Assembly: GCA_020650975.1 (NCBI GenBank)
Contig: JAIPMN010002446.1
Location: 1-38,826 of the forward strand
From: Apostichopus californicus
Taxonomy: Eukaryota > Echinodermata > Holothuroidea > Aspidochirotida > Stichopodidae
Direction: 5' to 3'
Length of the DNA: 38,826 nt
The notes beneath the pieces were generated by a model. That model worked only from the letters and a program-made list of their open reading frames with translations, was not told the DNA's origin and did no database searches. Numbering within the stretch: the first letter of the stretch is position 1; every line of letters begins with the position of its first letter. The position numbers and the translations under genes were made by a program. Positions 1 through 12,447 of the stretch are shown piece after piece.

Positions 1-1019
1 CGTTAGGCTGCCAGGGGAAAGTCACAATACCTTGCATACCACACACCAAGATATCACACATTATTCAACCCAATCCAGAAAGGCTCAGCGAAGATTAGTT
101 CTGTTCTTGAAATATATTGCACAAGCAAATGTCAAACGAATCAGCTGGGGGAAGATAAAACAACCTTTTGGCACATGAAAATATTGCAAACAACAGTGTC
201 CAATCCATGCATTTACCTCAGAATTAAAAATGATTATAAGAATCAATACTGTACGTACAGTACCTTTGTGTAAACATCTAGAGATATATTTATTTGACAC
301 AGTCAAAAGCAGGCAGATATCTTTTAGACAATCAAAAGCAGGTGGGCATCTTGTTGCAAATGATACTGTCTAAAAAGTTCAGAGAAAATATGCAATATAT
401 AGTAAGATACCATGTTTTCAATGTATGTGTTAGGGAGGGGGGTAAACAAGCACTTAAGCTATCCAGAAATTTGATTCTACATAAATGAAACACATTAGCA
501 GGTGATATCAATTGGTTCCAACTTTGTTTGACTTTGCATGAACAAATATAAGTTCTTACAGAAATGAAAACAGAATGAAAACTATATAAACAAACTCTTT
601 TTTGGTTCTGCAGTAGATGTCACACTTTCTTAATATCAACAGCCATGTTTAGGTGATTCTGGTATTTTGAAATTAACTGATGCTCAAAATCATTATAATG
701 CAGTTTTTAGCTTGAGTTCTCAACATTCATTTGAAATTATGAAGATTGAAAAAGCAAAACAAAACATAAACCTTCTGACTTGCTGCTTACATATGATTAG
801 CATAGACTTTTGAAGAAGTGTCAGCAACATTGAGGATGAAATATGAAGAAAAATCCACAAGAGGTTCTGAGTCTGATCTATCATATAGCCTACTGTGGAT
901 AAATCCAGGCAAGAAAAAGCAGGTTTGTAAAGTGCTGATCATTGGCTGTTAGCGAAATAACAGGTGTTTTACCTGTTAAACGGCATCACAGAAGATAATC
1001 TCAAGAAGGTTTTGAACAA
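1..1019. other. 3' flank of exon 1, no gene seen
   Basis: AT-rich sequence downstream (in transcript sense) of the leftmost zinc-finger exon. A minus-strand AATAAA lies at 289-294, about 730 bp past the stop, so this may hold a 3' UTR. Short open frames on both strands have no recognisable domain. Whether the array continues to the left of the window is unknown. Confidence 0.5.
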
Positions 1020-1429
1020 TCAGCAGCATTTTCGCTTGTGCTTTAGCAAGTTACTTTGGGCTGAAAAACGTTTGCCGCATACTCTGCATTGGAACGGCTT
1101 TTCTCCTGTGTGCAATCTCTCATGAACTTTACATTCTCCACAACTTGCAAAAGCTTTTGGACAAAAGCGGCACTTGTAAGGTCTTTCACCCGTGTGACGC
1201 CTCTCATGAATTTTACAGGATGAACTCTGAGTGAAACCTCTACCACAATACTGACAAGCAAATTTTAACTGCCTATCCGTTTTATATGGTTTTCTTCCAA
1301 CCAATCGTGGATTCTTTAGAGTTTCAAAGGATTTCGGCAAGACAGTCATAGCTTTATTGGTAACCAAAGCTGACACAATCCTGTGTCTCTTGACTTCTTT
1401 ATTGGTTCCAGTCTCTTCCCATTTTTGAC
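1020..1429 (-). CDS. Zinc-finger terminal exon 1 (class A)
   Basis: Last exon in the window in transcript order. The acceptor TTTTTCTCATTGTTAG ends at 1430 and the coding part begins with the last two bases of a split codon, then [16 protein letters not shown]. It encodes 136 residues: a basic, Ser/Thr-containing lead (about 1-58), then fingers at about 59-79, 87-107 and 115-136, joined by TGERPYK and TGEKPFQ linkers. Contact residues (-1,2,3,6) read Q-S-S-I, S-G-E-V and A-S-N-K. Odd: the third finger ends H-KRK-C-C, so its fourth zinc ligand would be Cys (C2HC). Fingers 1 and 2 carry Cys where the helix normally has Leu. Nuclear DNA binding is inferred from the family. Confidence 0.88.
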
Positions 1430-2609
1430 CTAACAATGAGAAAAAAATTTGAAGATCTCTTCGAGCTGTTGTTTGTAGGATACCGAACCACAAATTGTGA
1501 CCCTCTCAGAGGACACAAGTCAACTTTATTACATCCGACATTCTACTGTCTTAGCAATTCTAATATTTAAACAGCAAGTAAACAACACATTTGTATACTA
1601 CTTTAGCAAGGGAGCCCTGAAATGTACCATATATAGTGGTTCACAATACACCTTTATCTTGATGACACCATGGTTGAGATATGTGGCGAACAGGTCTGGT
1701 TGATAAACGATCAGTGAGAAAGCATTGGATGTGGAATCAAAGAAGCGGTGAAAACACAAGTTGGTATAAAATGTCTACCTCACTGGAAAGTCCTAGCACG
1801 TTTATTGATCATGTGTGGGGTTTTTTCTTGCGAAACCCCCATGTTTAGAACTTTACAGTACAATATAAAACTGTAAACTAAGGGATTAAGTACAGCTTTC
1901 AACAGTCAGCTGATTGTCTGTGAAAAGACACATCTTGTTTGAGGTAAACCATAAGCACACTTCCAATCTGCCAATTATGTTAACAATAACGAACATATAC
2001 TTGTTTTGAAAATGAGTACATTTGCTGGAAAGTGTAAACTTTGTCTAAACTTATATCCACGTATACATTTAATAACTATTAATGTTTGATTTGAGAAACA
2101 TGCGAAAGCTTTCTAACAACATGAACATATGGACACTGTCAAAGCTTATCACATTGAAAGGCATACACTGCCATGCATACCAAGAGGCAAACAAAGCATT
2201 TCAAACCAGAAAACGTTTGGTGCTTCCGAAGCTCAAACATAGTCATAGTGTGGTAAGTCATACCTGTTACTATTCATGAACTTGTGCACACCAGAATGAA
2301 GAGGGATTATCTATTGACTCAGGTGGCAGCATATAAAGGACGGTACCAGGAATCAGTTTATCATGTTGACAAAGTCTGCATGGATAGTATAGAGGCATGT
2401 ACACATATGAATATTAATGAGGTCGAAGTTTATGACCTCATAAGCATGTATCTATCTATATACTTGTCAAAATACATGTGTAAAGCTACTTAGAGATATC
2501 TTATTAAGAATTTTATGTTCACTGATAAATATTCATTATATACACAAATCAAAACATGGTTGATTGTATGAATGTACAGTAGATTGATAAACTGGTATGC
2601 CAATAGTGA

Positions 2610-3180
2610 AATCCATGGCGCAATTGGTTTTTGTCTTGTGTTTAAAAGCCATTTATTGCAATTTGATGAATATTAATGACATTGTTGGAGACGTCATGAA
2701 AATGTGCTTATTATGTACCAACATCACCATACCAGTATGAACCAATTTTACTTTAAGCCCCGCCTATTTATTAATATTTATGCATGGGAACCGAAACAAT
2801 CTACTTATCACAGTGCATCTACCTACTAAGTATGACAACGATTCATCTTGTGCTTGCTATGGTAGTTACATCACAACACCAAGTATGAACTAACTCGGAC
2901 ATACGGTTGAAGAGGAGTTTATGTTAAGTCCTGCCCAATTAACATTCATGAGATGGGAACCGAAACAAAAGGGCACATCTACACACGATGGGGAATCTAC
3001 CCACCAAGTTTAACATTGATTCAACTTGTGTTTGTTTACAAACTGTGTTAGCCAATTTCCCATTAAGCCACACCCACTGATTAAAACTAATGAGGTAAAA
3101 TTTGTTGTTACAAAGAACATGTACTTCCTATGTACAGTAGTTATATCACCATACCAAGCATGACCTGTTTTTTGAAGGTA
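2610..3180. repeat. Degenerate tandem repeat, about 4 units
   Basis: The recurring elements are a TTAAGCC(C/A)CRCCC-like string, a GGGAACCGAAACAA string at two places, CCAAGTWTGA, and TTCATCTTGTG/TTCAACTTGTG. They recur with spacing of roughly 140-180 bp. The units have diverged and contain indels, so borders are approximate. No coding content is evident. It may be a decayed satellite or a remnant of a mobile element. Confidence 0.5.
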
Positions 3181-3200
3181 CCTTGTTTAGGGTTTTCATA

Positions 3201-3500
3201 TTTTGACCTCTTATGACCTTTTGCCTTCACACAAAATTACAGAGTTTTGCTTAGGTTAGTTTTGCTTAAGTGCAGCTTTGCTTTCCGAGTTATTGTGTTA
3301 ACAAGGGCTTCAGACTTTTATCTCCAACTACCTTTCACCTCCACAAGTAACATTTTTGACCTCTTATGACCTTTGGCTTCCACACAAACTACAGAGTTTT
3401 GCACTGCTTAGGTGGACCGATTCCGCTTGCTTTGAGTTATTGTGTTAACAAGGGTTTCAGACTTTTACCTCCAACAACCTTTCACCTCCACAAGTAACAT
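3201..3500. repeat. Two-copy tandem repeat of about 150 bp
   Basis: Copy 1 spans 3201-3353 and copy 2 spans 3354-3500. Both start with TTTTGACCTCTTATGACCTT and end with CACCTCCACAAGTAACAT, with the middle blocks (ACAGAGTTTTGC, GTTATTGTGTTAACAAGGG, TTCAGACTTTTA) in the same order. The GACCT-rich wording resembles the block at 12448-12790, suggesting one dispersed repeat family. Confidence 0.75.
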
Positions 3501-4913
3501 TGTGTTATTGTACTCATTAAGATGCATAATCATACTGTTCCTGTACAGCATCACTGAGTTCTAGCGGTACAAGGTTTTCGTTTTTGGCTTTTGACATGCG
3601 AAAAAAAGTTTCAGGATTTTACATTCCATGGCAAGCAGTTTTCTGGTTCTGTGACCAATGATCATGAAAACCCATTGGAACCCACTTTCTTCTAAAAGGT
3701 AAATATGGGAATCTGTTTCTTGGATAGCATGTCTTCTAAAACCTGCATGCCACCTGAGCTGCGCTCCTCTGTGCAAACAGTACCTTAATGTTAATGTTAG
3801 TCCATTGTTTTAAAACTTCCAATAACTCCTTCATATTTCTGTGTTAGACTATGTAGTTCAGGTACTTTCACTGATGAGCCCGTAGAGCTTTAATGGAGCA
3901 TTTCTCATATGCTAAAAGTGGTACAGTATATCAATTAAATTAACACATTGGCTGCTACAACATATTAAATTTAATTTTAAAGTAATCCTTGAATTAAAGG
4001 ACAATTCATGACAATGTACAGGGATTGAGGCTTACAATGGGGTCATTTTAACAAATGAAGTGTACATTGTGGTTAACATGTTCATGTTCTTAAATGGATA
4101 AAATTCTTAAAAACTATTCATGTCACTGAATCATGAACATCACCAACTGTATTACTTCAATAACAGATATTTTGTGCTGTGGAATGCACTTTAATTATTT
4201 CTGGACACAGGAGTAACTCATGTGTATATGAAAATGCACTGGACAAGTCTGAAAAACCAAAACTTTGGTCGCTGCATCAACTTTGATTGCCAAAGTAGCT
4301 CCCTGGGCAAAGTCCTGCATTTTACTACGAGACAATATCACACCAAATTATCATGATCATTTAAATCGAAGAGTAATTGGTAAGTCCCATGGACCAGATA
4401 GGCAATCAGTACGACAATACCTTCATACGAAGTTAATGTATTGAGCTAGAGAAGGCAGAAACAGATGAAGATTTACTGTCGAGAACAGCTTGTACTGAAT
4501 TGCTTCATGGAAACTATGTGTGCTTATGAGCATTTTCAATTTGATGTTGGTGTGGTATTAAATTGATGATGCTTGAGCCCTTCAGCTCATCAGCTTGACA
4601 AACTAATTCACATTTGAAATAATGAAGACAAACTAAGACAGGCTTAAAGCAAAGGTCAATGCTTTCAGATTTTAACTGTTTACATGTGACTACTAGAGGT
4701 GCCGTCTGAAAATCGAGGATTTCTTCAACAGTCAAAATCTTTCTGTGAGTAATGCTACGAGCTCATATTTGTAAACGTACTTATAAACACCCAATGCACA
4801 AATCTCATTTTCAATGAATACTTTATCAGCGTCACAGAATTTTGACGACAGTATTCAGCTAAAAACCTTTCCCATATCACATGCATTATAAATCTTAATC
4901 AGTTCTTCAACAT

Positions 4914-5332
4914 TCAGGAGCATTTTCGCTGGTGCTTCAGCAAGTTACTCTGATCCGAAAAACGTCTGTTACAGATGCTGCACTGGAATGGCTTTTCCCC
5001 TGTGTGTATTCTCTCATGAACTTTACATTCCCCAGAACTTGGAAACGTTTTTGGACAAAAGTGACAATTGTAGGGTCTTTCACCCGTGTGACGCCTCTCA
5101 TGAATTTTGCAGGATGAACTCTGAGTGAAACCTCTACCACAATACTGACAAGCAAATTTAAACTGCCTATTCATTCTTTCCTTTTGTGGATATGTTTTTC
5201 GTCTAGCCGGTCCTGGGTTCCTTAGAGTTTCAGAGGAAGGGAAGACAGCCATAGTTCTATTGGTAACCAAAGCTGAAACAATCCTGTGTCTCTTGACTTC
5301 TCTATTGGTTCCAAGCTCTTCACTTTTTTGAC
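4914..5332 (-). CDS. Zinc-finger terminal exon 2 (class A)
   Basis: The acceptor CTCATTGTTAG ends at 5333 and is identical to that of exons 1 and 3. The 139-residue product starts QKSEELGTNREVKRHR and is closest to exon 1. Fingers lie at about 62-82, 90-110 and 118-138. Contact residues are Q-S-S-I, S-G-E-V and D-S-N-K; relative to exon 1 only the third finger's -1 residue changes (A to D). The last finger ends H-QRK-C, so it too is C2HC. The upstream intron end (RKDLQIFFSLL when read through) is conserved with exon 1, showing that the duplication included the intron border. Confidence 0.88.
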
Positions 5333-7813
5333 CTAACAATGAGAAAAAAATTTGAAGGTCTTTTCGAGCTAACCGTACGTTCATTAAGGGCAACACTAGT
5401 TTATAACTGAATCATGGAACAACAGTTTTTGTTCTTTATGTTCTGCTAACATGCAAATGTCTACAACTTTTCTATTACCATATAGCTACTGATATTAAGA
5501 CGCAATTAATTTACTAATTTAGTACCTGTAAGTGAATCTGGAACTGTAGTGGAAGAAAGAGGTGGCAAAGGGACATGACCATGGTTGACAAAACCCATTC
5601 CCTCAGTAGCATTTTCGCTGATGAACTTGGACTTCAATTAAAGCACCAGTATTTTAGGACTCCCTTCTCAAACATCATCAACGATTGTGCATCAAAAGTA
5701 GCATTGTCACGAACGCAGGATTCTGCATCCGGGAAAATATGTTTTGGCCAGGGACGCAAAATCTTCAAATTGCTTACGTCCGGCGGCCGCAAGTTTTCTT
5801 TTTGAGAAACAAACCCTAAGTACAAACTCACAACTCGGTCAATGGAAAACATAACGAAAAATATTTTGGAATGAACATCTTTCATTTCAAAAAAACACAA
5901 CTTATTCTGACAAAACCAAAAGTTCTCCCACTCCTACAGATCATTACATTTGTTTGAAAATAAATATGTCATAGCAATCGACCAAATGGTACAGGGTTAA
6001 CAACTCTCTATAACGTAGACTCTCATGCTAAAAATTGACAATGATGCTTTTCCAAAATTCCTGTGATTTCATTGGCTGATAGTCTCTATCCATGTCTGGA
6101 AACATTCTTGTATCTGTAGTGCTCAATACACTGTTGTTTAGCAACAATTACTTGCAACGTTACTTTCCCTTTGTAGTGATAACGAAGTTTGTGGTATAGA
6201 CTATCATATGTGTGCACTCAAATATCATAACGTTAGGCCTTGTTGTCACATACAGAACATACTTTTGGACAACCATCACTCGTGGTACGAAGATGCACTT
6301 GAATTGATTGTGAGACTATCACGTAATATTTGAATCATTGTTTTGATCAGAAAATGTTATGAATTGAGACAATCTATGAATTTTGTGGGAAGCTAACATC
6401 TCTGATCCTGGAAAGGATATTTCATCTCACAGTATGTTTCTTCTCTCTTCAATAAGAGTTGCTAATGTAAAATGTGCATTCATAACACAGTAGTTTCTGT
6501 TGCAAAATTTTTCGCGGTCCACTTGACCACGTGCTTCAGTAAATGTTATTTTGGTTAAAGGTTCGTGTGTAGACTACTGTACTTCGTGCATCGTCAAAAG
6601 TTTAGAACATTGAAGGTTATTTTCTTTCAATCGACATTGCGTACAAAAGCTATTCACATAGGCCTATTGTAATTTTCGTATAGATGATTGTTTGCAAAGA
6701 GCCCAGGATAAATGTTGGGTCAGGTTTGAGGTTTTGCGCATGTGTAGTTGAGAATGTGAAGTTTGAACAGGCCTATGTACATGCAGTAGTACAGTGAACT
6801 ATGTGGAATTAAGCGAGATATACACCCTGTGGTACAGGGATATTTGAAGAGTTGGTTGTTGGAATCGCTGCAAGGTCAAAGCATGGAGCTAATGCGGAGT
6901 TGGCCAGTAGAGAAATACAAGGGCAGGTGGAGGGGGGAGGGGGGCTGGGGTAGACATTGGTTAAAACGTCAGGGTGGGCGAAAGGAGGGGCGAGCCGTGC
7001 CGCCCCTGTCAAACAGCGAAGCTAAGACACTGAGCCATCTGCCCTATAATATTGTGTATAACATACACAAAGTATGGGCAGTGATACTACACTAGTAACA
7101 GTAGGTCACACAATAAACGCAATTGGTGTTCGATCGGGACTCAAGCTTTTCTTTACGGGACGCACTTTTTGGGTGGCTTGTGTACCTTGGACGCAAACTT
7201 CTTTCTCTAGTAACATTAGTAAAAGGTATTTTTTCCCTAACAGTGACTACATTTGTACATGTAAGACTAATCTAATCTACCATAGTTCATTATTCACCTA
7301 TTAGACTACATACATGTTCACTTATCAGTGTAGCAGAGTAGAGTCCTGTCCTGCATTGGTTGTTGTAAAATTACAAGACCATGGACCAAAACCAATTAAT
7401 ATATATGAAACAATGATTAATACTGCACACATGTGGCCTATATACAGTAGGTTTACTGTCAAGCACCTCAAAATAAATTTCAAGCTGTAGCCAAGGTCTT
7501 TTCAAGTTTATTAGTCATGATGTTTTTGCAAAAAAAAACAATTGTGTTTTAACAGTATAAAAACTTGAATGCACTTAAAACTTTCAACGGGACTCAAATA
7601 ATGGAGAAAGCAGGACTAGAATCGCTATTGCAGTTGATCCATGCATCCATGTCAAAAAATAATTAACTTATACACAAGCCAGTTTGTCAAATTGCTGGAA
7701 GTAAGCCAGTTGCAACAGCTGCCCTAGCTGTTAAACTGCATTATATAACTTTGTCAACTACCATTGGCGAAACGTTCTGATTTTGCTAATGTTTTATCGT
7801 CTCAAATAGTTTT
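5333..7813. other. Spacer between exons 2 and 3
   Basis: About 2.5 kb with no supported gene. Around 5760-5800 is a short CpG-rich patch containing GCGGCCGC, unlike its AT-rich surroundings. The minus strand there is open from about 5900 to 5634 but has no recognisable domain. A G-rich stretch lies at about 6918-6950. The rest is AT-rich non-coding sequence. Confidence 0.5.
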
Positions 7814-8238
7814 TCAGGCTTTACAGTGCTTTCTCTCGTGCTTACGCAAGTTACTGTGATCCGCAAATCGTTTCCCACAGACACTGCATTGAAATGGTTT
7901 TTCCCCAGTATGTGATCTCTCATGAAGTTTACATTCACCACAACTTGGAAAAGCTTTTGGACAAAAGTGACACTTGTAAGGCCTTTCACCTGTGTGACGC
8001 CTTTCATGAATTTTACATGCTGAACTCTGAGTGAAACCTCTACCACAATACTGACAAGCAAATTTTAACTGCCTATCGCTTCTTTCCTTGTGTGGATATG
8101 TTTTTCGTCCAACCAGTCCTGGATACTTTAGAGTTTCAGAAGACGGTGAGACAGTCATTGCTCTTTTGGTAATCAAAGCTGAAACAATCCTGTGTCTCTT
8201 GACTTCTTTATTGGTTCCAGTCACTTCCAATTTTTGAC
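7814..8238 (-). CDS. Zinc-finger terminal exon 3 (class A)
   Basis: The acceptor CTCATTGTTAG ends at 8239 and the exon begins with the split codon, then [16 protein letters not shown]. It encodes 141 residues. The lead has the class A signature ([18 protein letters not shown], then [18 protein letters not shown]). Fingers are at about 62-82, 90-110 and 118-138, with contact residues Q-S-A-I, S-G-E-L and D-S-N-K. Unlike exons 1 and 2, its last finger has a full C2H2 set (H-ERK-H) followed by CKA. That suggests either that C2H2 is ancestral and exons 1/2 changed a His to Cys, or the reverse. Confidence 0.88.
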
Positions 8239-9701
8239 CTAACAATGAGAAAAAAATTTCAAGGTCTCTTCGAGCTCAACTTGCAGGAGAAGCCACCCTT
8301 AATCGATCAACCTCTCATGGAAAGCATATGAACTCTTTCTTTTTCGCACCAGAGATTTGGGTTTCCTAGCAATACCATTTGGTCAAGATTTAACTTATCA
8401 AGCTATTTAATAACCAATCAGACTACATCTTTTATTTACTAATTTATTATTAACGAACGTCATGTACTGTCGCAGCTGTTGTATGGGCCAGACTGACACA
8501 ATAGCGGTTGCATAAATAACCATAATTTTCTCCACCATGTTATGATTGATGTATACCTATTGTTAATAAGAAAGAAAATTGAAGAAAAACAAGTCTGGTA
8601 CGACTTTGTGGTTACAAAACCAAACCCAGATGGTCAGTAGACCCAGAAATCAATAGCTACACATTTTGTTCGGTCTCATAATATTTGAAAAACAAAACAA
8701 ACAAAGGAATGTTGTCCAAACAGAGTGATATGCACGAATGGCACACTAGATCTGTGCACATTTCAAGACAACCTACATGTGCATGGGAGGGGGGTGGTGT
8801 AAATTGGAGGGGGGGAAACGGAACAGAAAAACTATGCTTTACGGTTCTGATGCTGTAACAAGATACCAATTGACACTGAAATTGAGCAATTTAGATTGAG
8901 AACCATGATCAGAAAGTAGAGCACCAATGGTGCAGGTACACATATCATAGACTTCTCATGAAACGTGCCACACAGAATCACTTCAAATGCAGACATTTTA
9001 CAGTCATCTGTAACGCCTCTTATTCGAGTGTACTATAAAATCAGAGGTCTAGTCCTCCAAAACAATTTCCCCGATATGGAGAATCAAATATCAAGTTAAG
9101 ATATTACTCCCTTAAAACAGGTGTCCTAACATTGTGGACTTACATGGTTTAAATGGGACAAGAGACAGGAAAGCATAGAGGCAGGAGAATGCAGTTCCAA
9201 TCATTATACAGTAGGTCTGAAGTTAAAGTTGTCATAATTGGCATATACTGTACCAGCTACAAACACAGAGTTATAAATCAGTCCTAGCAAATGACATAGT
9301 GACCAATTACCACAAACTCATGGACGATACCATAGTCTGCAAGTTTTATGGTGCATTAATTTATGTCAAACATCAAAGGTCGCTATTGGTGTTAATCGGG
9401 TTAAACTTGGCCAAATTTGCATACATACCAAACTGACAAATTACCGAAGATGTGTGAGGTAAACTTTTAAGTTTTAAAAGGATACTCCGATGGGGAAGGG
9501 GGGGGGGATTTTTGGCCAACAACAAAATTGTTGAAAGTGTCATGATACCCATGAAATGAGCAAATTAACACCAATTGTCAAAGGTCAGTAAACTTCAATG
9601 TGATGAATATCATAGTGGTAATATACCCAAAAGGTGGTATGAGCTCTGCGACTACGTGGACTACCTACCCTTTCTTCACTTTAAACAAAACATCCTGTAA
9701 G
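8239..9701. other. Spacer between exons 3 and 4
   Basis: About 1.5 kb of non-coding sequence. It includes a run of ten G at 9498-9507 and a perfect 12-bp inverted pair, ATTGGTGTTAAT at 9385-9396 and its complement at 9564-9575. The pair could bound a small decayed element but has no clear target-site duplication. No gene is supported. Confidence 0.5.
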
Positions 9702-10147
9702 CTATCTGAAGTGTACTTTTAAGTGTCTTTTGTAGTTAGTGGACGAAGAAAAGGCCCTGGGACAAAGTTTGCATTCGTATGGTCTTTCTCCAGTGTGTCT
9801 CCTCTCATGTACCTTTCTATTGCTTCCGCATGAAAATTCCTTTGCGCAGAATTTACATTTATATGGCCTTTGACTATTATGAATCTCTTCGTGGATATGA
9901 CGAGCAACATCATCTTTGAAACCTTTTCCACAGAACTTGCAACTAAACAGGGCGACGTCATAGGTTGGCTTCTTGTTACACCTTTTATGGGAACTTTTTC
10001 TAAGTCCATGCTCTGAACCCAGGTAAAGATGGGGCACCTCTTGTGCCATTTGTTCTCCAAAGATAAATGATGTCGAGACCGGTATCTCTTTACAGTATAC
10101 CAAGTTGTCAATTCTTGCTTCTCGTATCTCTTGCATTAATGAAGGAT
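9702..10147 (-). CDS. Zinc-finger terminal exon 4 (class B, sole member)
   Basis: A strong acceptor, CTCTTTTATCCCTTCAG, ends at 10148. The exon starts AT-CCT, so phase 1 is kept although the boundary sequence differs from every other exon; a G-ending donor would give Asp here and Gly elsewhere. It encodes 148 residues: a lead of about 69 residues unlike the other classes (DPSLMQEIREARIDNLVYCK), then fingers at 70-90, 98-118 and 126-146. Contacts are D-V-A-I, C-S-N-V and S-T-N-R. All three fingers are standard C2H2. The [10 protein letters not shown] linker found after finger 1 in all other exons follows finger 2 here, so the finger register is shifted by one. Confidence 0.85.
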
Positions 10148-11440
10148 CTGAAGGGATAAAAGAGAGCAGCAAGCTCTGATCTTCAAGTGCAGTAGTAAAG
10201 GAATCATGCCATAGCACTTAAACTAAAACCTTCTTATATTACACCCCAAAACAAGAAATGTGCTTAGTAGTTTATCTCCCTGTATTGTCTCATAGTCCTG
10301 GTGCTCTGTAACTGTTTCAATGTATCAATGGTAATTGTTGATGATCATGACAAAAGTCAGAATTGTGATTTGTCATTGTAACAAAGAGAGTAACTACTTG
10401 AAAGTTACTTTCAGTTCGGTTCTGACAGAATTGTAGGTCTTTACTGATGAGTTTCAAAAAGGGAAGGACGTAGAGGTGTAATTTGACACCACTACTGTTT
10501 CCATCAACTGATAGCACCATCAATTACCTTTGTAGCATCGCTAGTTCGGACTTACACCACTTGGACTTCGACCGCTGAACACAACGAGCTAACAACTTCA
10601 ACGTTAATCGCCTTATTTATTTCAATAGGATAATTTCCATCGAGTTGGGAAACGTTCCTATCCGACCGCTATCGACTTTCTTTATTGAAAGACTTTGCAT
10701 TGGAACTGCATTCCTTTATTTTGGGCGATCTAAACTTTTCGTATTTTGTGAGGGATCTCATTTTCCAAAATTCTTTGAATCATATTATGGATGGATCATA
10801 TATTTTCACTAAGTTCATTCGCCAACGGACCGACGCAGCGGACCATGGAATTATCATTGCTCGACGACCTGGGAGTAATAATTTTGTTTTTAATATAGTT
10901 ACCGCCAAAACATCATCATGATAGGGGACACAAACCTCACCATCGTCTTTTGGCTCACTCAGTATGACAGAGATCTTTGTGATGAACAATTCCCCCAAAC
11001 AACTAAGAAAATTTGTGTTCACAATTTGAAGGCAATCATGTCCGGAAAATGCCATTTTGTAAATCTGTGATGTATTCATGTCACCATGATCAGAAACCTT
11101 TTACTTTCTCCTAGCTTCCTTTTATTAACAGTGTTGACAATGAAACCAGTGCCAACAGTTAGGTCATGTTACTAGGTGGAATATTTAAGATTCAGTACGA
11201 CAAAACTATGACCTCAATTACAACTAATATTAAACAATGTATTTAAATAAAGAAAACATAAACAATTGCAGCAGCAGCACATGGAGGTTTTTGATGCCAT
11301 GTTAAGACTTGATCAAGTCTTCAGCCTTGTGAGTGGTACAGTATCTCACAATTGGAATAACAGTTTGCTTGTCTCTTTGGGAAATTTCATCACAGATACA
11401 GTATCTCTACCACAAAGACCAATAACGAAGGTAAGATTTC

Positions 11441-11534
11441 TCTCTCTTTTAAGGAGTGCACGAATGGAAGTTGTCCATCACGGTTATCTCTATCACATAG
11501 AACAATTTAGGGTGTCTCTCTTTTAAGGAGTGCA
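11441..11534. repeat. 20-bp direct repeat pair
   Basis: The string TCTCTCTTTTAAGGAGTGCA occurs exactly at 11441-11460 and again at 11515-11534, 74 bp apart. The flanks do not match well. It is a short local duplication of unknown meaning. Confidence 0.7.
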
Positions 11535-12447
11535 ACCATGCTTTAGAAACTATTAAAGAAGTTAGCATAGAGGGATCTGAACACAGGGAGATAAAAGATG
11601 AGCACTGAAAATACAATAAAATTGTTTAATATTTCATTTGGTAGGTCAAGTCTAGGATGTCTTTAGTTTGTGCAATTGGGACCTTTTTAGGGCTTTTACT
11701 CTGTACTGCAGGCTTATATTAAAATGTTTTTTTTTTACCAAAATGCGAAATGGGAACTTTAATAAAGATCAATCTAACTTTTGGTTAAAATGAGTGCATA
11801 TTTGTGCTCCTATCCAACACAGTTAAGTTGCCTGTAATCATACTCACACTTGTGGTTTGGTAATCTAACGATGCAAGATTAATAACTAAACTTGTGCTTC
11901 AAGCTTCAAGTCTGGTACAGTTCTTGTACTCATACAAAGGAAAATAGTACAGTACTTGCTATCATGATGTATCATGTATCTAACAGTCAGAAGGAAGTCA
12001 CCTTTTAATGGTACTTTACAGATAATCTTTGACCTCTTGGTAATCTGAAATTAGCAATGGCATCTTACAGCTGTTATGTACAGTGATATGGTTTGGTGAG
12101 AGGGAAATACAACTGTAAAGTAAAGTATGGTTTGAAATACTACTGAAAGTAGATGTTTCCAAGTACAATTAAGTCTTGATTTCATATCCATGTAATTTAC
12201 TATACACTGTGTCCTTTCACATACTGGAGTCCTGAAACCAAGACTAATCATTATTTGGGGATGTCCTTGAGCGTGACCTATGCATTTTTTCCCCACTACC
12301 AAGTGATAAAAGTTGCCAACACTGATGAATTTCCAAAAGGTTTCAAAAATATTTACCACTGTGAACCCTTATAACCTTGGAGTAAAATATGACTGTCAAT
12401 ATATCCTTTTTATCATGTTTACAATGTTTTCAGGTTTTCATCTCTGT

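Larger units (their letters stand above)
1430..4913. other. Spacer between exons 1 and 2
   Basis: About 3.5 kb of AT-rich sequence with no supported gene. It contains a degenerate tandem repeat (about 2610-3180) and a cleaner two-copy repeat (3201-3500), listed separately. A minus-strand ATTAAA at 4190-4195 is a weak candidate poly(A) signal for exon 2. A short GGGGTTT/AAACCCC hairpin near 1818-1840 has no evident role. Confidence 0.5.

Noticed and set aside
1815..1842. Hairpin GGGGTTT...AAACCCC resembling a bacterial terminator
   Set aside because: The context is eukaryotic and there is no gene end here; a short chance inverted repeat is the likelier explanation.
3561..3776. Minus-strand open frame of 71 residues
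   Set aside because: No family signature and no conserved counterpart near the other zinc-finger exons.
7000..7060. Minus-strand text resembling a tRNA A box (GATGGCTCAGTGTCTTAG)
   Set aside because: The last consensus base is missing and no B box follows at a suitable distance, so neither a tRNA nor a SINE is supported.
9385..9575. Perfect 12-bp inverted repeat pair about 167 bp apart, possible small inverted-repeat element
   Set aside because: The arms do not extend beyond 12 bp and there is no clear target-site duplication.
10634..10921. Plus-strand open frame of 95 codons (WETFLSDRYRLSLLKD, ILGDLNF), vaguely like an endonuclease or transposon fragment
   Set aside because: No domain motif I can confirm, no start codon, and an in-frame stop directly after the only good upstream acceptor (10628).
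12051..12359. Minus-strand open frame of 102 residues
   Set aside because: Composition looks random, there is no recognisable domain, and no splice or start context.
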